Shown piece after piece: positions 1-11,180 of a stretch of 64,000 bases of DNA. The notes below the pieces were generated by a model. That model ran no database searches. It saw nothing but the letters and a program-made list of their open reading frames with translations, and was not told the DNA's origin. The stretch comes from Dipteris shenzhenensis (taxonomy: Eukaryota; Polypodiophyta; Polypodiopsida; Gleicheniales). The position numbers were made by a program, and so were the translations under genes. Where the stretch lies: the NCBI GenBank assembly GCA_047967505.1, contig CM106541.1. One strand, 5' to 3'. Position 1 is the stretch's first letter. Every line of letters starts with the position of its first letter.

Positions 1-2330
1 TGAGAGTGGCCATTATAACTTTATCATTAAGCTCTTTCTCACAATATCTGAGGATTTGAATCATCTTCTTCACCAAATAAGAAATATTGAGATTGCTATC
101 CAATGAGAACCTGAACATCAAACTTGCTTCCCATGTCTTCGAAAATTTTCAGCATCAACTGCGCCAGCCTCATATGCTCTGAGTTCCCATATAAGCCAAG
201 TAGTTGACTCTCCATGTTAGGGAAGTCTTTTGGTGATCCTCTTACTTTCTCAAATATTTCCAGCAATCTTTTGGTGGGTGATCCTCTTACTTTCTCAAAT
301 ATTTCCTTTTTAGTTTTTCTATCAATCACCATATCAATTAAACCTGAAGTGAATACTGTGGCCTTCCCTACTTCAGATCCATGTGCAATCATTTTTTCAT
401 CCTTCCCATCTGCCGTCTATAAAAAAATACAAAAGCTTGTGAGAGTGATAGGTTTTAGTTAAATATAATTCTTGTAAAGAAAAGTACATTGTCATATCGG
501 GATATGTGTCTATGGTTTCTTTGCATAATCTTGTGAGAGCCATGAAGATCATCCATGTCATCCTCTATGATCACCTCTACATCACTACATGCATCCTCTT
601 TGTCATTATCCGTATACTCTTTATCTTGGGATCCATCAAGATTATCCATGTCATCATCTCCAATCCTCTTATGTTCCACCTCTTTCTTGTAGCCGATAGA
701 TAGATCAGCTATATTAGTGGAATATCCTTTTCTGGAAGATCTTCGAAAAGATATCCCATCCGTAATAAGGTGACCTCGGCAGATGCAAGTATTCCAACAT
801 AGTAATCAAAAGACTTCCAATTTTTGCTAGACATTCGTAGATTTTGGAGTGCTTTAGATGATGAGAGGACCTATGGATTTCTTGCTCTTCTAGCATGAGA
901 CGCAAACTCTTGGAAGTCCCCCTTATGTTATGTTGTAGTAGAGCGAGTGGTTAAGATATGGACTCCGCATGCATAACATGAATGATTCAAGGCATTGGAT
1001 CTTTAATCTGCATTCTCTCTTGCTTCTCTTGGTTGCATACACACCATTGTAGATCTTGAAATCATAGGCATAAACTTTCTCCAAAGTGTTATGCATCTCA
1101 TCCTTGTTTTCTTTATTGATAAATATGACAATATTGCAAATTCAAACTCTACTAATGGTTAAATATAGTATTCTATCGATGAATTGATGAATATCATTGG
1201 AAGAAACCTCATTGATGAAGAATACTTGGGGCTTATCCTAGCTTGATTCATCAAGTAGAAAGTCGTCATATGAAACACCCCTTTACGCTACAACCTTTCT
1301 AGATTCTAAAGTGATTTTCACAATAAATTGAAAGTCATGGTTGATATCCCTTGATATTCTCATTCAATGCTCATTCACCAACTTCCTCCACAACTGACTC
1401 CAACAAGCAGCTGCCTCCTACAACTACCTTCTGCCAATTCAAACGAATCCATCGGCAGACGCATAGCCTACTGTTGAGCTCTACGAATCAGCTTGCATCC
1501 ATGACCTTCCGCCATCCAAAGCCACAACCCTCTCCAACGAGACGGGTTCCACAACTCCAGGCATAAGCACACGGGCTGCAGTAGCTCTACACCATGCTAA
1601 TAGTGCTCCAGGAACTCATATGCCATCCCAAGCGACCTCTAGCATAGCCTCCAAAATCTCTCTGTAACCATCCTGCCAATGAGTACCTCCATCAACGAAA
1701 CCTTTAGCAGCTTCAGCTTCTGCCATCAATGAAGCAGAGGACAACCACAGCCCCCACACTACCAAAGGAGGAGACCCTGAGATTTTGTTCCTGGGATGGA
1801 GGTGATATTATGTTGCAAAAGAGAAGTAGTTGCATTTGCTACAATCGATGATAGTGATCCAAATTCTCTTTGTCACTTTAAAAGACTTGGCAAAGATAAG
1901 GTGACAGTTATTGTATCAAAGATTCTTAGTGCACATGTTGAGCTAAAGCATAAGTGTGGATATCAAAATACTTGGAGATGTTATGCCTTATAATATTTTC
2001 AACATCTCATTTATTACATGGGATAGAGATGAGACCAGCACCTATCCTCATGAATACAAAGTGCATTTATTTGGATTTCACTATGGGAGATATTTTGCAA
2101 ATGATATCATTCGCAAGTAAGAACATAGCAAAAGGTCAACTTTTGGGGTTTGAACAAGTGGATCAGTGGTCATTTGTGCAGATGAGGATTGTGAAAGTTA
2201 CTAATCATGGTATGGATGATAACAAAGCCTCATCGGATGGTCCCTGTTATGAGGAAGGAAAGGATTTGAGATGGAGCATGTAATTTTTGAAGATTAAAAA
2301 AGGACATGTGGTTTACAATTATAAAGATAA
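1..2330. other. Unassigned region with short weak ORFs
   Basis: I recognise no gene here. The minus strand carries a 98-codon frame (96-392) whose peptide contains EIFEKVRGSP twice because of a local DNA duplication, and an acidic 74-codon frame (455-679) rich in Asp and Glu. The plus strand carries frames at 1796-1993 and 1954-2283 that overlap out of phase, as a decayed coding sequence with a frameshift would. None shows a domain motif I can name. Given the surroundings, this is probably old retroelement or gene debris. Confidence 0.4.
232..306. repeat. 30-bp direct repeat, spacing 45 bp
   Basis: An exact 30-bp sequence beginning GGTGATCCTCTTAC occurs at 232-261 and again at 277-306. On the minus strand it duplicates an in-frame EIFEKVRGSP peptide, since the 45-bp period is a multiple of three. 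Confidence 0.9.
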
Positions 2331-2338
2331 GGTATACT

Positions 2339-2492
2339 TGTAAAATGGAGATGAGGGAGAGAGGAGTGCACACAAGATAAGTATCTATACACTAACTATA
2401 TTCCATGGAAAATAGGAATATATACATGGGTCCCTTAGGATTAGGGTTTATCCCATAACCCTTATGGTGCAATCTACACACCATTCTCAACA
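2339..2492 (-). repeat. Copia 3' LTR (minus strand), approximate
   Basis: Read on the minus strand, a polypurine tract (AAGAGGGGG) ends at about 2493 and is followed by TGTTGAGAATGGTG, the usual start of a Copia LTR. The block runs to a CA terminus near 2339. A related LTR start follows a similar polypurine tract on the plus strand at 60806. The 154-bp length is short, the distal end is a guess, and no target-site duplication was found. Confidence 0.5.
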
Positions 2493-2639
2493 CCCCCTCT
2501 TAAAGTGCACTACATAAGAAGAGGGTGGTTTACAAAACATAATTTTTGGATTTTCTAAATGTTGCATAACGGCAACAGAAATAAAGATAAAAAAATATGC
2601 ACAAGAGTGCAAAAAGAGCACAAAAAAAAAAGTATGTAC

Positions 2640-4348
2640 AACTTCCCCCCTCTTAAGTTGCAATTGGCAAAGACCAAGCTTATGTCGAAAGTGTGCAAAC
2701 TTATCAAGGGAAAGTGGCTTGGTGAAGATATATGCAACTTGTTCTTGTGTTTAACAAAGTATCACGTCAATTTCTTCACAAAGAACTTTCTCACGAATGA
2801 AGTGAATATGCACTTCAATGGTGTTTTGTTCTAGAGAAATGTCAAGTGGTGACAACTTGATATTTCATTCCATAGGAGTAGGGAGTGGCTTGCAGTCATG
2901 TAGATGTAATTGCTTAAGTACCTTCTGAGTGTACTTTCCCTTTGAAAGTGTGTGATCCCAGTATCATCTCTCCATATTTCTACCCCAAGGAAATCATGGA
3001 GTTCTCCCATATCCTTCATGTCAAACTCTGAGGTGAGCTGACTCTTTGTTTCTAAGATGAGATGTCCCTTGGAGCCAGTGATGATCAAGTCATCGACATA
3101 AAGCACTACAAGAAGGATGTCTTCTGTAGTCTTTTTTATGTAAAGATATGGATCTGAATTTGATGGTTGAAAACCACATGTCAAAAAGTGACGATGAATC
3201 CTTGCTTTTCATGCACAAAGAGCCTGTTTCAAATCATAAAGTGATTTCTACAACTTGTAGACTGTTTGTTCCATCCTAGTAATAGCATATCCTAGAGGCT
3301 GTATCATGTAGATTTCCTCATCTAGAAATCCATTGAGGAAGGCATTCTTCACATCCATTTGGTGGATGGGCCAATCAAAGTGAGCTGCAAGAGATATGGA
3401 TGTCCTAATGGTACTCATCTTTGCAACTAGTGCAAAAGATGACTACCAACTCTTGGGAATTTCCCTTGGCTACCAACTTGGCCTTGTATCTATCAACGTC
3501 CCCATTTGAGTTGAGTTTGACTTTCTAAACCCATTTGCATCCTATGGTCTTCTTCGGTGCAAGAAGATATGCAATTCTGGTTCTTGAGAAGAGCTTGTAC
3601 TCTTCATCCATTGCATGTTTCCACTCAAGGACTTGCACTGCACCTTTAAAGGAGGTTGGCTCATTGAACTCCATCATTTTGGTCATGAATGCATAGTAAC
3701 TCTTGTAGGTCCACCTCTTAGGTGTCTTTTGATTGTGAGCAGATCTTATGAGATTGGATGTGAAACTCTCAGGAATCTCAGCCATGATCATGGTAGTTGT
3801 TGTATTCACTATGTCAAGGACCTTTTCTTTGCCTTTATTCTGAGTGGTCATTGTGGAGTGCATACTATCTGACTCTGCAAGCAAAGAAATTTGATGTATC
3901 ACTGGCACTGTTGCGGCTGAGGTGGAGTATAGACTATAGTCGGGCTATCAAAGTATGATGAAGCCTCATCAATGATAACATCCCTAGATATAATCAACTT
4001 TTGCTTGACTAGATCATAGAGAAGTGTGTCAAGAACATGAGCATAAGAAAGAGATCCAAATACTCTCAAGTGACCAATAGAGGGCTTAGTTCCTGTGAAA
4101 GCCTCTTTTGGTGTTATGTTTTGCAATGAAGCAGTGGAACTCCTGTTCATCAAGTACACAGCTGTGCTACATGCCTCAGTCCAATATTGTCTTGGAACAT
4201 TCTTCTCATCAAGCATGCATCTAGATGACTCTACAATCACCCTGTTCTTTTGTTCACCAACCCCATTTTGCTGAGGGGTATATCTGCATGTGAACTAATG
4301 TGTGATGCCATGATGTTTACAGAAGGCATTGAACTCTGTGGACATATT
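2640..4348 (-). pseudogene. Ty1/copia pol remnant: integrase C-part and reverse transcriptase
   Basis: This is the 3' half of a degenerate Copia polyprotein, read from high to low coordinates. The integrase C-terminal part (3899-4240) has YLMNRSS and HLRVFGSLSYAHV. The N-terminal part of the reverse transcriptase (about 3500-3720) has GCKWV, and the active-site stretch LYVDDLIITGS lies near 3100, with FLGVEIW following. RNase H is essentially missing: the frame decays after about 2890 and a polypurine tract appears at 2645-2660. Stops and frameshifts break the frame around 3185-3525. The integrase is cut at about 4348 by the plus-strand gag-only element; the GAG-pre-integrase and gag parts reappear at 6500-7670. 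It is certainly Copia, and non-functional. Confidence 0.9.
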
Positions 4349-4636
4349 TGATGGGATATCTCAAGGTGTATGCCTCAGGCACACCTTATGTTTCTATGTG
4401 TGAGTGCTAGAGGCACAGTTAGGTGCCCACAAGCACAATTAGGTGGTGGAGAGCCACATAGGATGATTGAGAGAATCTAGGAGCAGATTGAGGAGATGAT
4501 TGTGGAGCTCTGAGGTCATCAGTGATGTCAGTGAGCTTGTATGAGGTGCCTACTTAAGGACCTCACTTTTCTTCATTCCATAAGCAAGTATTCTGATTTT
4601 GTGTCCACTCTACTCTTTCCTTTCAGTGTTCCAACA
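4349..4636 (+). repeat. 5' LTR of gag-only element
   Basis: It starts TGATGGGATATC at the point where the minus-strand Copia integrase frame breaks and ends CCAACA directly before a primer-binding site. The nested element at 25661 also starts TGATG, ends CCAACA, and shares the stretch GGAGATGATTGTGGA. The left boundary is inferred from the breakpoint. Confidence 0.6.
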
Positions 4637-4650
4637 TGGTATCAGAGCCC
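4637..4650 (+). other. tRNA primer-binding site
   Basis: TGGTATCAGAGCCC follows the LTR end without a gap. TGGTATCAGAGC is the standard plant Copia primer-binding site, complementary to the 3' end of initiator methionine tRNA. Confidence 0.9.
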
Positions 4651-5492
4651 TTTGATCCCCCTTGAGCCCATTTCTGCCACATCATCATCATCTTCTTCAT
4701 CTTCTTCTTCACCATCTCTCCCTCTTCTTCCCCAAACTTGCTTAAGCCTGTTCTCCTCAGGTTCTCAACCATTTCCCACGCCCTTCTAGCTGGAGATCCA
4801 CCTTGTTGGGGCGAATTTTTGGCTGCAAGGAATTGAAGTATCTCCACCTCTGCTGGACGCCATTGTACGATTTTCGTCGATTTCTCTTCTTGCGTTTTTT
4901 CTGCGCCTGCTCCTTCTTTCTTTAATTCCTTTCAGGGGAATATTTTCCATATCTTGGGCTACCTTGTGCTGAAATCTGAGCAGCAATGGCTGCATATTGA
5001 AGGAGAAAACAGAGAAAAACCAGTCGACTTTGTTGAAGGAAGAGAAGGCGACCTAACGCGTTTTTGCGCCTCTTCTTCCCAGAGGATCTACTGTGGTATA
5101 CCAGCTTTCTTTTGCCTTAGAAAGCCCCCTTTCTTTTGCTTTGAAGAGTGAGCTATAAGCCCTCCAAGTTCAGCTCTCTAGTTTTGACAGTTTTAACAAG
5201 CTTTTGAAGATGATGCTACATAAAATGCTACTCTAGCATTTTTGGTCTTTTGAAGTTTTCAATAACTTCAGTACAAGTGTTGCTTCAGTTTTGCTTTGAC
5301 TTGCTAGACCTGGTTTTGATTGGAAAGTGCTTATTTCACCCACTTCTATGAAGCATGTAAGAAGAAGCATCATTGTTTGAAATCTGGTCACTATTCTGTG
5401 CTACATCAAGTGCTCATATTTTGGAAGCCTTTCAGTTATTTTTGCCTTGTAAGAGAGATAGACACTGCCCAATATCTGGGTTAGACCCTCTC

Positions 5493-6326
5493 ATGGCTAC
5501 CCTATTTAATCCCGAGAAGTTCAATGGAAAGGGCTTCCACACATGGCAGATGAAGGTGAAATTTGCATTGATGAGGGAGAACTTATGGGGACTTGTCAAA
5601 CTGACTCCTACCGCTTCTTCTACGGCCTCCAATGCTGGAGAATCCTCAACTCCGACACGACCGGCGGCAAGGGATCCAGCTAGAGAAGAAAAAGCATATG
5701 GTATCATTGCTTTTGCTTTAGGAGATGATTATATTCACCATATCTCTGACTTGGAGTCTCCTTCAGAAGCTTGGCAGAAGCTTGACATGATTTTTGGTGC
5801 TAGCTCTCACATCTCTAAACTATCACTTAAAATCTCTTTCTTTGAATTGAAGATGGCTAGTGGTACTACTTTAGCAGCTCATGTCAACTATATGCGGAGT
5901 CTTATGACTCAATTAGCTTCTATCAATTCTCCTATTACTCCAGATGATGCTATGGCAGTGTTACTTAAGAGTATGCCTGAAGATTATGATCACATAGTTA
6001 CCACTTTGAAAAATCTTCCTAATCCTAATCTTGAAGGTATTATCTCTGCTCTCCAAGAAGAAGAAAGGCATATGGAGCTCAGGAAAGGCAATGACACTGC
6101 TTATGCTGTAAAAGTCCAGAAGGGCAAGTATACTCCTTGCAATCACTGTGGAAAGACAAATCACCTTTCAAAGGACTGCTTCAAAATTAATCCATGCAAG
6201 CACTGTGGCAAGAACAACCATAATGAGAAGTTTTGCAGAGCCAAAGCAAAGACAGAAAATGCAAATCTACTTACAATTCATGAGCCTCCACAAGATGAGG
6301 CATCCTTTGAAGATTATGCATTTTAA
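5493..6326 (+). CDS. Copia-type Gag protein with two zinc knuckles
   Basis: An uninterrupted 277-residue Gag. I chose the ATG at 5493 because the peptide from there (MATLFNPEKFNGKGFHTW) matches the conserved Gag start, as in the second copy at 26938; an in-frame ATG at 5373 would only add leader sequence. The central part is the UBN2/retrotransposon-gag fold, with LKSMPEDYDHIV typical of the family. The C-terminal region has two CX2CX4HX4C knuckles, CNHCGKTNHLSKDC and CKHCGKNNHNEKFC, expected to bind nucleic acid during particle assembly. No pol frame follows. The frame is open despite the ruined surroundings, which suggests recent insertion or selection on Gag. Whether it is expressed is unknown. 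Confidence 0.85.
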   Translation: MATLFNPEKFNGKGFHTWQMKVKFALMRENLWGLVKLTPTASSTASNAGESSTPTRPAARDPAREEKAYGIIAFALGDDYIHHISDLESPSEAWQKLDMIFGASSHISKLSLKISFFELKMASGTTLAAHVNYMRSLMTQLASINSPITPDDAMAVLLKSMPEDYDHIVTTLKNLPNPNLEGIISALQEEERHMELRKGNDTAYAVKVQKGKYTPCNHCGKTNHLSKDCFKINPCKHCGKNNHNEKFCRAKAKTENANLLTIHEPPQDEASFEDYAF

Positions 6327-6499
6327 ATCATCTCTATGTATGCTCCAGATCTCTCTTTGAGAGTACAACTGTGGAAGACCTTGTACCATGTTTGTCTTTT
6401 TGAGGAATACAAGGCTTCTAAAGTTGAAGTAACCATACCTCTTCTGTTGTACTCAGATAAGAATCTTGATTCTGATGATGAGTTGCTAGGGCTCTCTAG

Positions 6500-7670
6500 A
6501 TCAGAATGGCAGAAGAAAGCTTGAACATTCTTCCAATCTTGACACCCTAGGCAATGATGGATTTGGGACTCTTGAGCTCTCTCACAATGCATCCATATAT
6601 GTTGAAGACAACTTCCATATCACTCTCAGTCATGTGCCCAATAGAGAGAAGTTTGTGTGCCATTGTGGGGACATAGAATGCATCTCCAATGCTCCCTATG
6701 GTGCCTGAATTATTGTTAAAGGGTATGCTACTGATCCCTTCGATTTTGTGGGGTGTGTCATCCCCCATCATGATGTTATCTCTTGGATTTTGGTTGGGAT
6801 AGAGATCAAAGAGCCATTATTTCTCAGGTGTCATGTGTTGCTTGCACCAGATTCAAACCACCATGTGTCCTCATCCTTCTATGTCTGAGATGTAGACTAC
6901 AATATGAGAGCTTTGTATTGATAGTACTGAGAGTTGTCTTCATCATAGGCATAGTGGGTGGATTTCCATTGATGATGGTTGCCTCGATGAGAGTTGTGAA
7001 ACCTATTTGGCTGGCCCACATTATGTGAATCCCTTTGTTTCTTTCTGCATTCTGGTTCCCAATGTCCTGGAATGCCGCAATAGTTGCAATTTCCCTCATG
7101 TCTAGGAGTACTTCCTTGATTCCCTCCTCTTCCGAAGTTAACTCTACCTCTGAGATTCCATGTCCCCCTCTATATGGGAGGACCATGACTCTGAGTCGAT
7201 GAAGATGGAGACTGTCTGCCCTAAAACTAACCTCTGCCTTGATTTTTAGAGCATCCAAAATTCTTGCCTTTACCTCTGAATGACCCTCTTGCACCTCCTT
7301 TTGTTGTGAAGGAAGTGTCATAATTCTTTGAATTGTTTTGAGACCATGTCTCAATTGCTCCTACATGAGCATGTCTGACATGAGTTGAAATGTTGGAGGT
7401 GCATCTTGAGTGACTAATGCAGTCACAAATTGCCCATAATCTACTCCAACCAAGTCCATTGATGGCAAGCTGGACTACTCTCTCTTGCTTGACCTCATGT
7501 CTAAGTCATGTGAGGTGATTGCCAAGGTCCTTCAATCTAAGTAAGAAGTCACGACCTGATTCCTTTGGAAGCATTGGATTGTTGTTTAGTTGATTCTCCA
7601 ACAAGAGAATATGTGACATGTTGTTGGCATTGTACCTCCTTTCCAAAGCCTTCCAAGCCTCAATCCCCAC
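6500..7670 (-). pseudogene. Ty1/copia gag and GAG-pre-integrase remnant (minus)
   Basis: This is the 5' part of the minus-strand Copia, separated from its 3' part by the gag-only insertion. Gag sequence lies at 7506-7670 (AWKALERRY, then FLLRLKDLGNHL). A frameshifted zinc-knuckle and Gly/Arg-rich stretch follows at 6824-7354. The protease C-part and GAG-pre-integrase lie at 6547-6771 (FYVPTMAHKLLSIGHM). The integrase N-terminal part that should follow is absent, so a deletion accompanied or followed the insertion. No 5' LTR is seen: the upstream side is fused to a LINE at about 7680. Confidence 0.85.
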
Positions 7671-7689
7671 ACTCTCTTGCCAAAGCAGT

Positions 7690-9133
7690 AGAAGGTATGG
7701 TCCAATAATTTCCAAAAACTTCTTATAGAATTCTATTGGAAGTCCATCTTCACGTGGTGTTTTTCCATCTGCCATTACTTTGACTGCAACTTGGAGCTCC
7801 TCCGAAGTGGGGGATTTTTTAAGGTAGACATTGTTAAAGTTGTGAATAGTTTTCTCCCTAACCAATCTACACATGTCCCTAGCTTTGTTGACTTCATCAT
7901 CAGGGATAATAGTGGAGGAGAGTAGACTTTTAAAGTGTAGTTGTATAAGCTCTACATTCTCTTCAGGGGAGGCAGCTAGAGTGTTGTCTGCCTTTCTAAG
8001 TAGAAGTACTTCTTCATATGCTCTTTTTCTTCATATATGTTTAGAGGGTTTGTCTACCTTACGTGCCCACCAGTCCCTAAAGTACACCTTAGAATCATTG
8101 AGAATAATTTTCTCTTGTCTCCTCACCTCCTTTATCTTTGACAATAGATCAACATGAGCCTAAGGATCTCCCTGTCTAGTAAGAACTTCTAGCCTATTGA
8201 TTATATCCTACAACCTATCCATTCTTCTAGATCTAATTTTGGCCCTATCCTTCCCAACCTTTTTTGGCCATTGTTGAGTCTATTGTACTGCTATTTGCTA
8301 GTGACAGTAAAGGCATTTTGCCATACACTCTTAACACTCTCCTGGACACTTTCAAACTCAAAAAGATTGGGGTCAGCTTTGAACCAAGAAGAGGACCTCT
8401 ATCCCAAACCAAAGTCACAAGTAAGAAGTACAGGTTTGTGGTTAGAAAGATAGAGAGAAGAGAAAGTCTAACTTTTAATAGAGCTAACTTGACTAATAAG
8501 ATCTTGAGAGGCATATATTCTATCCAACCTAGCCTCCCTTCCATTAGTATCTATTTGACTGTACACCAAGTAAAAGTTCCTTTGACACCACTGTCCACAA
8601 GGCATAAAGATTCTTTGCAATCTTCCCAGGCTATAAGCTTACCTCCTTTGATAATTGTCCCTCTCCCAAGCCATCTGTCTACACTGGTTTCCACCATGTT
8701 GAAGTCCCCCAAAATAAAAGTGTTGCCATCTATATTATTAGAGACTCCCAAGTGACTTTTCTATCCTAAATACTATTTGGAGTGTATACACAAATTAAAT
8801 TTAAGTTCTATTCTTTGAGTGAACATTTGAGAAGGATCCACTTATTATTGTCGTCCAAAACAACACTATTGATACCATTACTATAATGGGAAAGCACCCC
8901 TATAGTAGTTTCTCGCTTGCCTTCCTCAGGCTATGTGACAAACCAAACCCTTCTTTTATCAACGTCTTTCAACCTACCTTCTAGAGTTAAACCAATAGCT
9001 TTGACCTCTTGCAAGGCAAAAAAATTAGGGGACAAATTATTAGCTCTGAGCCAGTGGGCTAGCTCATAAACTCTACAGGGTCTGTAAGACCTGTAACATT
9101 CAGAGACATAAAAGAGATTTGTTTATTTACCAT
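7690..9133 (-). pseudogene. L1-type LINE ORF2 remnant: endonuclease and start of reverse transcriptase
   Basis: Reading downward from about 9130, the endonuclease begins with a peptide like SFMSLNVTGL, followed by LQEVKA and the catalytic-region motif LGDFNMVE (8551-8751), as in plant L1 apurinic-type endonucleases. Frameshifts interrupt the frame near 8545 and 8245. The linker is followed by the first reverse-transcriptase block at 7700-7800 (GLPIEFYKKFLEIIGPYLL). The rest of the reverse transcriptase is missing: at about 7680 the sequence switches abruptly to Copia gag in the same orientation. It is non-functional. Confidence 0.85.
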
Positions 9134-9179
9134 TCTTTCTTTGTCCCTTGGGTTTGAGCTGTTCACCTGAGGTGAGAAC

Positions 9180-10300
9180 ACCTTGGCATGATACATCTTC
9201 TCTTATTTTACACAAGAGTCAAAGACCTAGTTTGCTCTTACCCAAGTCTCAATAACAGCTACCTAAAGTAGGCCCTAGCTCCAGGCAAGTGCCCAATTAG
9301 TGCATGAGTACTTAGCCACTCAATTGAATCTGAGAGAAGGTTATCATCAATAATCATGATTTATGAGTTTACCTACAGGAGGGCTCTTGCTCTCTCCTAG
9401 AGAATCCTATGCTCCTCTTGGATTCTCTCCTGCTTTAGCCACCATTCTAACAGTGATGGCCTATGGACTCCCAGTTTTGGTCGAAGCTTCGACATCCATT
9501 TGGTCACCTACTTTTGCAGCTCCTCTATCTCTTCCAGTTGACATCTCAAGTCTTCTTCCTTGGTGAGTGTGGTCGACGGGCTTGGTTCTTGTTTTGGTTC
9601 CTTCATCAAGCTACACAGGAACTGCTCTAGTAGTTGTTCCATCTCTTCCTTGATCTTTAAAGGTAGCCCCTCCTTTATGTCTGCTACTACATGTGTTTCC
9701 TCTACTTCCATTTTTAGCTCAACTTCCATCGTCTCCCTCTGAGCTTGCTCCTATGGGGCAGAATCTGAGTGGGAACCTCCATGCTCTTGTGTATACGCAA
9801 AGTGAGTAGGAGTATACGATCGTGAGGGAAGGGAGAAAAACCTGCCTTGAGCCTACTGCATAGCCATCACATAAGAGGGACATGAGCTTCCTCCTCTCCT
9901 CCCGCGGATTCTTGAGGTGGTGAGTCCATTCCTGAGGCTAGACAGAGAATAATCTTTCAAATGCTATGGTGATAGTGATCTGTCATTTTCCATCAAATTT
10001 TGTCTGACAGGAGTAGGCAAGGTTAGTTTTTGTCCATCAAGGTCAGGAAAATTCACTTCCTTATCAAGGTCACTGAGATGCCAGTCAAAAGGATCCTAAG
10101 GAGCTCTAGTGCTTCGTACTCATAGGACTTAAAGGTGACAACTAAAACGCCTTGACAAAGCTCTGCAAGAGCTCTAGCATCTTCATCAGTCTCCATCAGC
10201 TAGGTCTTCGAGATTCTTACCATCGCTTTTCAATGGCAAAAAGAGAGAATTTCATCATGGACTTTTTCAACATTCTAGACTAAAATATGCATTTTGGAAG
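9180..10300 (-). pseudogene. Probable LINE ORF1 remnant
   Basis: This lies directly upstream of the LINE endonuclease on the same strand, where ORF1 belongs. It reads, with stops, as a charged protein: a Glu/Lys-rich coiled-coil-like segment at 9508-9729 and a segment at about 10090-10200 (ALAELCQGVLVVTFKSYEYE). I cannot see a zinc knuckle, so the call rests mostly on position. Confidence 0.4.
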
Positions 10301-10359
10301 GAGCAAGCTATCAATATCTCATCCAAATGAGTACCTGTTCGTTATTATAGATGATATGG

Positions 10360-11180
10360 ATCAAAATACAACAACATTACCTCGATTCGTTAACACTCCA
10401 CCTAAGCTACAAGGAAAATATATTTTGAAGACACATTTATGTGGAGTGTAGTGCATGGATTTAGCTTTTTGCAGACATATGGATTGATTCCTTGCATCTA
10501 CATGATAGCAATCAAGTTGTAACATCTATTATGAAAACAATTCATAGTGTACATGCAAAAAATGGTCGTCTACCAGCAAATTTGAGAATATAGGTAGACA
10601 ATTGCGGATGAGAGAATAAGAACGTATTCTTCTTTGCATTTTGCTCAATGCTAATCACTCATCAAATTTTAATGAATTTGAAGTTAGGTTTTTGTTGGTT
10701 GGGCACACACATGAGGATATTAATCAGGTTTTTAGCACAGTCTCAAGAGAGCTAAAACACAAGGACATGGAGACGATGGATGACGATAAGAAAATATGGG
10801 AGGAAAGTTTGTGATCGCAAGGAAGGTACAGTATGCTCCATGGTTGAAAGGATGTATGATTGAAAGATCTTTATCGTACCTTTCATACAAAAAGGTGGTG
10901 ATGCCCTAATAGGTCATAGCACTACACACTACTTTCACATTTTCTTGAAGGATGAAAAACTAGTGATGCAGTGGAAACACTATTCTCATGATACAACATG
11001 GGAACCCGAAGAACCTTACAGTCTCTTAACTTCAATTCTGAATGGGTCCCAAACCATGAAGCAGTTTCAGAGCTTTCCATAGAGACAATCATAGTATCCT
11101 GGAAATCAAGGATGAAGAAAACAAAGAAGCTTGCTAAGGAGGAAGTAGAAGGAGATAGTGCAAATGAAGAATGCCCATGA
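10360..11180 (+). pseudogene. DUF7869-type protein pseudogene
   Basis: Several frames together give the signature of the DUF7869 family, found in scattered, often transposon-like genes of plants, oomycetes and animals. The order is DSLHLHDSNQVV, then VDNCG and ENKN with stop codons between, then VGHTHEDINQVFS after a frameshift at about 10670, then WKHYSHDTTWEPEE near 10975. The histidine-aspartate VGHTHEDI block is the most diagnostic. At least two in-frame stops and one frameshift make it a pseudogene. The function of the family is not established. It lies head-on against the LINE remnant. Confidence 0.65.

Larger units (their letters stand above)
4349..6500 (+). mobile_element. Gag-only Copia-type retrotransposon (TR-GAG-like), 3' end lost
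   Basis: The element interrupts the minus-strand Copia. It has a 5' LTR (about 4349-4636), a primer-binding site, an untranslated leader of about 0.85 kb, and a gag frame followed directly by non-pol sequence. No protease, integrase or reverse transcriptase follows, and no second LTR is seen before the host Copia resumes at about 6500-6540. Gag and LTR resemble those of the complete nested element at 25661-28287, so both belong to one gag-only family. The exact right breakpoint is uncertain by some tens of bases. Confidence 0.7.
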
